Assembly: GCF_029962835.1 (NCBI RefSeq) | Contig: NC_080584.1 | Coordinates: forward strand, 76,226,862 to 76,290,861 | Length of the DNA stretch: 64,000 bases | Source of the DNA: Magnolia sinica | Taxonomy: Eukaryota > Streptophyta > Magnoliopsida > Magnoliales > Magnoliaceae | Direction: 5' to 3' | In this document: positions 35,582-45,353 of the stretch, in pieces | Numbering within the stretch: the first letter of the stretch is position 1 | Layout: each line of letters begins with the position of its first letter | Translations under genes and position numbers: made by a program | The notes under the pieces: model-generated | The model's input: only the letters and a program-made list of their open reading frames with translations | Told to the model about the DNA's origin: nothing | The model's database searches: none

Positions 35582-36119
35582 AGGTTGCTCCTTTCAGCAA
35601 TATAGACTTTTCATCAAGTGGGCCTCAGAGAAACTCTCCATTGGACAATTCTGGGCCTCTGGTAGATGGCCTGTAAATGGAAAAATAAAAATATATCCAG
35701 TAGTTTGAATGCAATGGGGAAAAGGCCAATTTATTGAATGGATTGAATGCAATGGGGAAAAGTCTGTCAAATGGATAATTGTGATTGTCTGGTGAAGGAG
35801 ATTTTCCTCTCATCACACATCTAGTAAAGCCCAATAGATGAATGGTTTGAATTGTTGAAATTTCATCAATGGACTCGAATTAAGGTTGGAATTGGAATTA
35901 CATTACTGTCAAGCATAATTCAAAAGCCTGTAAGCTCAGCTTGACTTCATGATTTAATATTTAAGTTAGATAATTGGAAAAGTTTGGGGTAACACGTGTA
36001 GATCCCAGTTGAAGGCATTACTCTCCCCACTAGAGGAGGGTGTTTTGAAGCACCCTAACTTTTACTAATGGACACCTTGATCACGTGAATGACTCTACCC
36101 AATTGATTGACTGAGTTTA

Positions 36120-36240
36120 GCTGAATGGATTTTATTTGATTGAATGAATGATTGTATATGATTGAATGAATGATTGTATATGATTGTATATGATTGAATG
36201 AATAAATGATTGTGTTTGATTGATTGAATGAATGATTTAG
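36120..36240. repeat. Minisatellite of TGATTGAATGAATGATTGTA-type units
   Basis: Several imperfect copies of a GATTGAATGAATGATTGTAT phrase in tandem within the CACTA element. Confidence 0.75.
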
Positions 36241-36349
36241 CCATGAAGTATTTATCTATATTAGCTTATATGACTTGATATATCAGGGCATGTACTACAA
36301 TGGTAAGAGATGCCATTATTATATTTTATTTAATTTTTTTTTTTTAAAA

Positions 36350-36870
36350 TAGGCGTTAGCTATGGCTATTAATCGTAGCCCTTTATCTGAAAACCAGCAT
36401 TAGCTATGGGTATTAACTGTAGCCCTTTATCTGAAAACCGTAGCTATTGCTAATTTCAGCCAATTGCTACGGTTCTTGTTTCACTTTTAGTTACAGATAT
36501 AATCCATAGTTGTATATTCTAGAGCTACAGACAATATTGCTACGGATCTAATCCGTACCTCTTATTTATATGGCTACGGCAATAAACCCTAACCATTTAT
36601 CTGGAAACCATAGCTGTTGCTGATTTCAGCTTATTGCTATGGTTCTCGCTATACTTTTAATTACAGATATAATTAATCTGTAGCTGTAGATACTTTAGAG
36701 CTACAGAAGCTATTGCTACGGATATAATCTGTACCTATTGTTTCTATTGCCACGGATTGAATCTGTACCCATAACTTAAAAACCTATGGCTACGGTCGTG
36801 CTACGGATCTTAATCGTAGCCATAGGCTTTTCGCTACGGCTTTTTATCCGTAGCCTTTTCCCAGTTTTCT
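36350..36870. repeat. Right subterminal palindromes of the CACTA element
   Basis: Many copies of GCTACGG, GCTATGG, CCGTAGC and ATCGTAGCC alternate in both orientations, with ~180-bp internal periodicity (the phrase AATTTCAGC..ATTGCTA..GTTC recurs at about 36452 and 36622). This mirrors the left subterminal region but is longer. Confidence 0.8.
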
Positions 36871-36877
36871 GGTAGTG

Positions 36878-37381
36878 ATTGTTGCTCCACGTGAATATGC
36901 GGAGAGAATCCAGTGTCCATCAGCCCTGCATTCTCGATAGCTTCCACAAAGTCTGCGTAACTACCCAGGTCATGGTTCTGCTGCTCCTTTCTTCGCTGGG
37001 TAGGACGGCATTGAAATCACCGCCAATAGCCCAATGCCCCGACGTGCTTCTAGCCATCGAGGCAAGCTCATCCCTCAACATTCTTCTTTGAATCTCGGAA
37101 CATTTTGCATACACAATAGACAGATGAAACATGAGCTGAGAGTTAGGAATTACAATCTTGAATGATATCATCTGATTGGATTGTTAAACAACTAATACTG
37201 AAAGGTTGGTATTGCAAAAGAATCAGATTTTGCCACCAGCCAAAACATTTGAGAGAGAGGAGTGGAAGCGTAGTTTTAGACCCATTTCCACTCTTCTCTC
37301 CTCTCTAGCCATTGGCTCTAAAATGGCAAGACACTAGGGATTATGATTACGAATCATCCTGCGGGCTGTCTTGAGGGTATC
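36878..37381 (-). mobile_element. LINE C, middle piece of the endonuclease
   Basis: On the minus strand from 37381: LKTARRMIRNHNP, LEPMAREERRVEMGL, LHL-type region with FHLSIVYAKCSEIQRRML, then HWAIGGDFNAVLPSEERSS, ending at the CACTA insertion. These are the central active-site blocks (Glu of LEP, Asp of GDFNAV) of the LINE endonuclease. It has in-frame stops and a one-base frameshift just before the WSNN block. It is bounded on one side by the CACTA element and on the other by the LTR element. Confidence 0.85.
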
Positions 37382-39501
37382 TGTTGAGGGTCAAATATTG
37401 CATATCAGACCCAGTTATTGCATGGATTTACAAGCATGATACCGTTTAATAGCCTGATTTAATCGTGTTTGTGATGCAGAGTGTATTTACAAGCATGAAC
37501 TGAAAAAGGGTGCTTAAACCATGGATTTAACGCTCTGATGACACCCAAGGCAAGGGACGGACTCCAGGGGACCAAGATCGATGGAATTACACACCAGGGA
37601 TCCGAGGAAATCAAGCCATCCACGTTAAAGAGGCCCGAAATTGGTGAAAAATGCAAGATCACATAGTTCCCGCCATCTGATTGGCCCAAAACTTTATACA
37701 TGGCCTGAGGGCCATAAATTAACCGTACATATCAAATTTTAGCCCTCAGATCACTATGGAAGTGCCCCAACTGACAGATCAGCCCATAAACCATTGATTC
37801 TGGGCCCACCTGATATCTGGAACTGTCTCAACTTTGGTCTCGGCGGTTTAAATAAGATGAGGAAACAAATGGATGGTTTGGATTTTGATAGACTATCACA
37901 ATGGGCCCCGTATATACAGCGCGTGTACAATGAGGTTACACGTGCAGCTGCGTACCGTGTAAGGCGGGTCAGCAGCGCTGACCCGCATCTCCTTCCCAAA
38001 TACGGCAGTAGCCGTTTCACGCGGCGAGATGGACGGACGGTGTCCGTTTTTGCGGACGCTAGTGGGCCCCACACATTGTTCCAGTAGGAAATCCAAACCA
38101 TCCATCGTGTAGAGGGCCTCAACTACTACAAAACCTTACTGAGATTCTACACCCATGCATGCACATGTGCGCGATACAAAGGCCATAAACAGGCGGTCCT
38201 GCGACGTTCAAAATGATTTTTGGGGTGATTTCTTCTCTGGGCCGCGTCAATGGACGTTCAAAACCACCCATTCTTGACCGAAATTTCGTTCTGAATCCAA
38301 TGGACGGGGTGGATTTTCCAGAAAATACCTCTATGGGGCCCACCGATCATGTCAGTGCCGGACGTGCGAAAGGCTACGCACGTCCGCGAAATCGGACTTT
38401 CCAGGCAGTTGTGGCCCACCATCTTTGATCATATGGTAGATCTGAACCGTCCATCGTGTAGGCCAGCCAAAACACTTCCAAGAGACGTTGATTTTACAGA
38501 AATAATGCAAGGAACGCGAGAGTTATGAAGCCCCGAACTTAGCTGCGAAAAGGCTTTCGCTGCGCGTGCGATAGCTTCCCAAATCCGATTTTCACTACTC
38601 CAAAAGCTATAAAAAGAGTTCCAAACGTGGAGAAGAGGTCATGCTTGAATAGGGGACGTCAGATAGAGAGAGAGAGAGGCAACAGGAGGGCTCGTTTTGG
38701 AAGGCTTCAACGTGGGATGTTCGACAGGGAGCTAGGAAAGTAATTTTTATTTTTTTTCTTTTTTCTATTCTTTTCTTTCTATTGTATTTGTTTTAGATCC
38801 AGCCCATTCATGTTGGGCTGAACCTCTTAGCTAGGGCTAAGAGGTGAAGCTTGCAGCGTGATGGGGGACCTTTTTGCTTGTGCCTTTTGTTTAGACTGAA
38901 CTGATGTTGATTTTAGTTGATTATTAAAGGAATATTTTTCTTAGTCTTTAATGGTCTGTTGTGACTGAAATTACAATGGGTCTGCAATGGCTTTGAATAT
39001 TTCTTTTCCCCTTTTAATGTTTATGACGTCAGGAAGCCCTGTTGTTCACCATCGTCTCATGGGCATGGTCGGATGGCGATACCCTTCCTAATCTTCATAC
39101 ATTATTGATTGGTTGGTAATTAGTTTAATCCTGTTGTTTGCTTTGTCTCCTGGGCATGGTTAGATGATGGAATCCATTCTAATTCATATACCTTTCATCT
39201 TGTGAAGACTAGATCAAGTAGGTTCAGTTTGATTTCCATGATTCTTGATGCAGGCAAAAGATCTCCCTGATCCCTACAAGTGGATCCTCTGAATCCCTAG
39301 TTTCTTTCCTTTAAATTCCTTAAAGTTTTAGATAATTATTCCATAATTATTCCTTAACCTCTGTTTGGTTTAGAACACATCTTAGTCTAGTTCTAGTTCT
39401 ACTTGGTTTCAGATAACGTATAGGTATCAGTCCCTGTGGATTCGACCTCGATCTTACCGAGTTTATTACTACATCACAACCCTATACTTGGGGAGTGAAC
39501 A
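37382..39501 (+). repeat. 5' LTR of the non-autonomous element
   Basis: 2120 bp, TG...CA. It matches the 3' LTR along its whole length with roughly fifty single-base differences and a few small indels counted by eye, about 97-98% identity. Many differences are C/T or G/A. A TATA box TATAAAAAG is at 38609-38617, about 1.2 kb from the LTR start, so U3 is unusually long. A (GA)n tract follows at about 38660-38676. Confidence 0.95.
38609..38617 (+). promoter_or_regulatory. TATA box of the 5' LTR
   Basis: TATAAAAAG in the context CCAAAAGCTATAAAAAGAGT, conserved in the 3' LTR at 44463-44471. Transcription of the element would start shortly downstream. Confidence 0.65.
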
Positions 39502-39507
39502 AGTTTT

Positions 39508-39525
39508 TGGCGCCATTGCTGGGGA
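39508..39525 (+). promoter_or_regulatory. Primer-binding site
   Basis: TGGCGCCATTGCTGGGGA begins six bases after the 5' LTR end. Athila-type elements have TGGCGCCGTTGCCGGGGA here, complementary to the 3' end of aspartate tRNA. The two differ at two positions, both transitions. Confidence 0.8.
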
Positions 39526-40090
39526 CTGATGGTTACGATTCTTTGAAATTAATTAGTTTTAGAATTAGTTTGAGATTAGGATTTTACTAACTTTAGTTTT
39601 AGATTTTTATTTCTATTTGATTTTTAGAATTAACTTGTTTCCTGTTTTGTAGGATCCTGACATAAACTTCTAAATTGGTAATCCTTTTCTAATTCCTCTA
39701 CTTTTTCTTCTTCTTCTCTCTCTTTTTTTTTTTTTTTTTTAGGATTTGAGTTTTGAAAATTTTCTAGTATTTTTATTTTATTTTATTTTTAGGAACTAGT
39801 TTATTTTTAAACTTTCATCTTTTGTTTTTAGAAACTAGGTTAATTATTGCCCTTTTTAGAAATTCTTTCTAATTTTAGAAACTAACTCATCTTCCATTTA
39901 TTTTATTTTTAGGCTTCGATTTTCTATTTTAGAAACTTTCTAATTCTATTGTTTTCTTTTACAGGATCTTAACATAGGAACCTCTCATTTGGTACCTTCT
40001 TTCTAACTTCTCCTCCTCTTACTTTCCATACTTCTGTAGGATCTTTTCTTCTATTTTTCTTAGAATTAGACTCAGAGTTAGGGTTCTACC

Positions 40091-41878
40091 ATGGAAGCGT
40101 GGGTACATGCATATGCCGAGATGGATAAGAGATATTGGGGAATGCCTGAGGATTGTGGAATTCAACGTATACCTCAAGATTTTTCTCCATCAAGAACAGA
40201 CATTGAGAACCGACTAAAACGTTATGTTCCATCTGTTAATAGGGCTGTATATGATCGTAATTATGGAAACGAGGATTATTATCAACCATCATATTCTCCC
40301 ATGTATGATCAGTATGACTATTACCAGGGGAAACATCAAAATTTGGAAGATGAACCAACTATATGTTATAATGATTATCCTCTTGGATACCCTACCATTG
40401 ATATCCAACCAGAAACAATCCAAGAGGATTCAGTTCAGCGTAACCTGGCCTATCTCACGGAAATGAGAAAATCGTTAGAAGCGCTTAATTCGCGCCTTGA
40501 TAAGATAGAGGAGGCTCGGTTATCTCAATCACAATTCATTCCTGAAATACAATGCGAGAAAAGTGATCCTAACTCGCTTTGGAAGAACTCTGGAATTACA
40601 AATGAGGAATTGGATTCTATCAATGAGCATATGGTTCAATTTCCCGATGCGTTGATCTCTATGACTGTTCAAAGGAATGGTCAAGATGTGTGAGTATCTT
40701 TCAAATACAGTGATGATGACACACTTTCCTCACATGACACACAGGATCTCAATGATGACGTAGAGGTTAGTTTTTTCAAACCTCAACCGAACTTAGGCAT
40801 AGAATGTGAGGAGAGCAACCCCATCCCAAGTGTGTACTGCACGGAATTAGACAATGATGCTTATTTGGATGATGATCATGAATATACAGCCCAAAGTCCC
40901 CTAGAATCAATCTCAAGTTTGGTCCAGGTCAATGATCAAGACATACATGAAGTGGTCGGTCATAATGAGCCACTCCCCTCACCTGACATGTCTGATTTTA
41001 AGGTGGAGGATGAGCCCCTTACAATCGACCCTTCTAACTCTTGTGAAACATGTTTGGACCACTCCTCTAAATTAAATGATGATGTGATTCCGGAGAAGGA
41101 CGAGTTGCTCGCTACGACCTTGGAAATTGAAACCACTAAGTTGAGGCCACCATCTGAGCTGTACACGTTTGACAATTCAACACCTCGATTGAGTAGTTTC
41201 AATGAACAAAGTGATCACATCGATGCTTCCCCTATTGATTTTCAATCTATCTGTGTAGGGCTGGAGCAAGAGAGCACACCTCTGTTTACCTTTAAAGACA
41301 ATGGATTCCTTGGGCAGATCATCGCAAGTTTTAATGTGGAAAATGAGTCACCCTCAGCTGAATGTCCCAACTCTTTTAATGATTGTTTGGCACACTTTGC
41401 AGATTCAAATGATCCCATGATAAGAGACATAGTGAATGCCTTACAAGACAACATCTCGGTAGTCATCACTGACCGAGAGAACCCTTACTTTGAAGCCCCT
41501 TCTTCCACAGATCCTGAATATTTTCCATTAAGGGAGGAGGAGCTGAAAATTGAACCGAAATCTGACACTTCGGAATGTGTTGAGACTACATTACTTCTTG
41601 TGAAGTTTTCTAAACTTTATCTACCTGTAGTTTCTGATTCACTATGGGATACTAACGAAGAAACTTCTTCTGTCATAGGTGAATCGTATATGCTATGGAT
41701 ACCTCAAGCACTTCAACAGAAAATCTCTTATGAGGTACATAAGTTTCTCTGGAAGGTCATGCTTCAAGGCGTCCAAGCCTATTGCAAAAAGGGTTTTTGG
41801 ATGATCCTGTTGAGGAACTTACTGAGAAACTTATCAAGATATTGGCCGAAAGAGGAACCTTGCGGCTTGACTCAGTAG
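40091..41878 (+). pseudogene. Unknown 595-codon reading frame of the LTR element, broken by one TGA
   Basis: I do not recognise this protein. The frame starts at an ATG in good context (CTACCATGGAAGC) and runs to TAG at 41878. It is interrupted only by TGA at codon 201 (40691-40693). Both halves are in the same frame with no other stop, so they were probably one protein. The N-terminal half has a Tyr/Asp-rich stretch (YYQPSYSPMYDQYDYYQ) and a short heptad-like helix (LTEMRKSLEALNSRLDKIEE). The rest is acidic and low in hydrophobic segments, with no zinc knuckle, protease, polymerase or integrase motif and no clear membrane helix. It could be a diverged gag-like or element-specific protein. 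Long survival of the frame suggests past selection. GTG-TGA-GTA could derive from a CGA codon by C-to-T change. Confidence 0.7.
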
Positions 41879-43231
41879 TTTTTCTTGCTTTCTTAGGACT
41901 AGGGTAGTTGCTTTATTTGTCTGGCTGAAGACGGTAAACTTAGCACTCCTGGGAGGCAACCCAGCTCTTCATTTCATTTCGTTTTTATCATTAGTTAGTT
42001 CAATGTTTGTGGGTAACATTACTGCAAACCCTCACGAGACTACAACTCGTCCACTAGGGGCAACCTAGGGGTTTAAAGGCTTGTTGCATATGCTAAATGC
42101 AATCGAGAGCACCTGCGAAAGTGGTGTAGGTAGGATTTCATTTTTGTTATTTTTATTTTACTTTTGTTGGTTTCTCTCTTGTGCTGACCCGATCTTACGT
42201 AGATATCTTTGGAAAGCCTTTTGATTCTTTCGTCCAGGTATTATCTTTCCATCACTTCTCTTATATTTTTGTTGTCTCATGTGCATTGCATGCTTATTTC
42301 TTTTACATTAAGGACAATGTAGATTTTAGGTTGGGGGTGGGAGATTAGGTTTCCTAATCAGCATTTTCTTGGTCTTGAGCAAAAATTGTGAAATTTTTTT
42401 TAATTTTTCTGGACTTTCTTGTGAATTCGAAGGGATTTTGACGGCTATCTAGGGCAGTTGGAATTTCAAGATACGTGATGTTGGTAATTTAAGATGCTTG
42501 GATTCAGTATCTGGTGGATTTCATAGTTAAGTTTGAATTGTTAATCCAAAATTAGAAGTTATAAATATTGATTGAGTTATGATCTCACATGTCACATCTC
42601 GCTTTCACATTAAGGTTTCAGTTTGATATTGAAGGATTTATTTGGTACTCACTAAGATTGAAAGGAACCAACTTGAGAAATTGAAAGGATTGGGCGAATG
42701 GTCGACACCATAGGTTTGCTCCCTATAGGTGTAGATTTAATTCCCTATGAATGATATGTGAAAAAAAATTTGGGTGTACAGTCTTCATCATAGGTTTACT
42801 CCCTGTAGGTGAGGAATTGATTCTCCTCATTGGCGTTACTTTTAATGGAAAAATCAAAAACTGAAGGAATGAAAAGATGATCTATGAGGCAAGTTTTGGT
42901 TATCATGAATCTTCTTATTGGTTACCAGTGATATCCTGCAATAGAGAAGTGAATTTTAATGATGATAAGCTGAGATTACACTGTACGCTCATAGATCTCA
43001 ATGATTAGAATTTTTCTAATTAATGGAATAATACTTTGAACTTGATTATAAAGTTTACCGTGCGCTTGAGTTTAGGAGAGAGTAATATCCAACATTCATG
43101 AATCTGGAAATTCTCATATCTGGATTATTCTACAAAAAAAAATCACTCGAGTTTATAGAAAGTGTTTTGTAATTCTCAACTTACTTTTCGCATATTTTGC
43201 TCGGGACTAGCAAAATGCTGGTCGGGGGTTG
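41879..43231 (+). other. 3' non-coding interior of the LTR element with polypurine tract
   Basis: No open frame of note. It contains GGGAGGCAACCCAG at 41964-41977 and a purine-rich GGTTGGGGGTGGGAGA at 42329-42344, a possible second polypurine tract. The tract next to the 3' LTR is GCTGGTCGGGGGTTG at 43217-43231. A diverged pair of phrases (CATAGGTTTGCTCCCTATAG at 42711 and ATAGGTTTACTCCCTGTAGG at 42791) shows a local duplication. Confidence 0.6.
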
Positions 43232-45353
43232 TGTTGAGGGTCAAATATTGCATATCAGACCCAGTTATTGCATGGATTTACAAGCATGATACCGTTTAAT
43301 AGCCTGATTTAATCGTGTTTGTGATGCAGAGTGTATTTACAAGCATGAACTGAAAAAGGGTGCTTAAACCATGGATTTAACGCTCTGATGACACCCAAGG
43401 CAAGGGACGGACTCCAGAGGACCAAGATCGATGAAATTACACACCAGGGATCCGAGGAAATCAAGCCATCCACGTTAAAGAGGCCCGAAATTGGTGAAAA
43501 ATGCAAGATCACATAGTTCCCGCCATCTGATTGGCTCAAAACTTTATACATGGCCTGAGGGCCATAAATTAACCGTACATATCAAATTTCAGCCCTCAGA
43601 TCACTATGGAAGTGCCCCAACTGACAGATCATCCCATAAACCATTGATTCTGGGCCCACCTGATATCTGGAACTGTCTCAACTTTGGTCTCGGCGGTTTA
43701 AATTAGATGAGGAAACAAATGGATGGTTTGGATTTTGATAGACTATCACAATGGGCCCCGTATATTCAGCGCGTGTACAATGAGGTTACACGTGCAGCTG
43801 CGCACCGTACCGTGTAAGGCGGGTCAGCAGCGCTGACCCGCATCTCCTTCCCAAATACGGCAGTAGCCGTTTCACGCGGCGAGATGGACGGACGGTGTCC
43901 GTTTTTGCGGACGCTAGTGGGCCCCACACATTGTCCCAGTAGGAAATCCAAACCATCCATCGTGTAGAGGGCCTCGACTACTACAAAACCTTGCTGAGAT
44001 TTTACACCCATGCATGCACATGTGTGCGATACAAAGGCCACAAACAGGCAGTCCCGCGACGTTCAAAACGATTTTTGGGGTGATTTCTTCTCTGGGCCGC
44101 GTCAATGGACGTTCAAAATCACCCATTCTTGACCGAAATTTCGTTCTGAATCCAATGGACGGGGTGGATTTTCCAGAAAATACCTCTGTGGGGCCCACCA
44201 ATCACGTCAGCGCCGGACGTGCGAAAGGCTACGCACATCCGTGAAATCGGACTTTCCAGGCAATTGTGGCCCACCATCTTTGATCATATGGTAGATCTGA
44301 ACCATCCATTGTGTAGGCCAGCCAAAACACTTCTAAGAAACGCTGATTTTACAGAAATAATGCTAGGAACGCGAGAGTTATGAAGCCCTGAACTTAGCTG
44401 CGAAAAGGCTTTCGCTGCGCGCGCGATAGCTTCCCAAATCCGATTTCCACTACTCCAAAAGCTATAAAAAGAGTTCCAAACGTGGAGAAGAGGTCATGCT
44501 TGAATAGGGAACGTCAGATAGAGAGAGAGAGGCAACAGGAGGGCTCGTTTTGGAAGGCTTCAACGTGGGATGTTCGACAGGGAGCTAGGAAAGTAATTTT
44601 TATTTTTTTCTTTTTTCTATTCTTTTCTTTCTATTGTATTTGTTTTGGATTCAGCCCATTCATGTTGGGCTGAACCTCTTAGCTAGGGCTAAGAGGTGAA
44701 GCTTGCAGCATGATGGGGGACCTTTTTGCTTGTGCCTTTTGTTTAGACTGAACTGATGTTGATTTTAGTTGATTATTAAAGGAATATTTTTCTTAGTCTT
44801 TAATGGTCTGTTGTGACTGAAATTACAATGGGTCTGCAATGGCTTTGAATATTTCTTTTCCCCTTTTAATGTTTATGACGTCAGGAAGCCCTGTTGTTTA
44901 CCATCGTCTCATGGGCATGGTCGGATGGCGATACCCTTCCTAATCTTCATACATTATTGATTAGTTGGTAATTAGTTTAATCCTGTTGTTTTCTTTGTCT
45001 CCTGGGCATGGTTAGATGATGGAATCCATTCTAATTCATATACCTTTCATCTTGTGAAGACTAGATCAAGTAGGTTCAGTTTGATTACCATGATTCTTGA
45101 TGCAGGCAAAAGATCTCCCTGATCCCTACAAGTGGATCCTCTGAATCCCTAGTTTCTTTTCTTTAAATTCCTTAAAGTTTTAGATAATTATTCCACAATT
45201 ATTCCTTAAACTCTATTTGGTTTAGAACACATCTTAGTCTAGCTCTAGTTCTACTTGGTTTCAGATAACGTATAGGTATCAGTCCCTGTGGATTCGACCT
45301 CGGTCTTACCGAGTTTATTACTACATCACAACCCTATACTTGGGGAGTGAACA
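43232..45353 (+). repeat. 3' LTR of the non-autonomous element
   Basis: 2122 bp, starts TGTTGAGGGTC, ends GAGTGAACA. Its main indels against the 5' LTR are five extra bases (CCGTA duplication near 43806) and four fewer in the GA tract. The TATA box is at 44463-44471. Confidence 0.95.

Larger units (their letters stand above)
31773..36877. mobile_element. CACTA (En/Spm) DNA transposon, 5105 bp, non-autonomous, inserted in LINE C
   Basis: The left end is CACTACCAAAAAAAC and the right end reads CACTACCAGAAAACTGGG on the opposite strand, so the termini are ~13-bp inverted repeats starting with CACTA. The trinucleotide ATT is present on both sides (31770-31772 and 36878-36880), matching the 3-bp target duplication of this superfamily. 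Removing the element and one ATT restores the LINE C endonuclease phrase WSNNHAGNSHF. The outer few hundred bases at each end carry inverted GCTACGG/CCGTAGC phrases. No transposase could be recognised inside. The interior holds a foldback repeat (about 31890-32290), a CT-rich stretch with short open frames (32346-33049), a LINE fragment (33340-35500) and a small minisatellite. Confidence 0.92.
37382..45353 (+). mobile_element. Non-autonomous LTR retrotransposon (LARD-like, Athila-type signals), 7972 bp, inserted in LINE C
   Basis: The element begins TGTTGAGGGTC and ends GGGGAGTGAACA, and both flanks carry the direct repeat GTATC (37377-37381 and 45354-45358). Two long LTRs (2120 and 2122 bp) enclose a 3.73-kb interior. 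The interior has a primer-binding site matching the aspartate-tRNA type of Athila elements, a polypurine tract and one long open frame. No protease, reverse transcriptase, RNase H or integrase is present. Phrases such as GGGAGGCAACCCAG (41964-41977) and GGTTGGGGGTGGGAGA (42329-42344) are familiar from non-coding parts of plant Ty3-type elements. Removing it with one GTATC joins MDSVIIWNARGVANLDT to LKTARRMIRNHNP of the LINE C endonuclease. It must use enzymes from another element. Confidence 0.92.

Noticed and set aside
40832-41878. Second, separate gene in the LTR element
   Set aside because: It is in the same frame as the upstream 200-codon frame with only one TGA between them, so a single interrupted frame is simpler.
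37382-45353. Endogenous plant pararetrovirus
   Set aside because: It has true LTRs, TG...CA ends and a 5-bp target duplication, and no viral polymerase or movement-protein motif.
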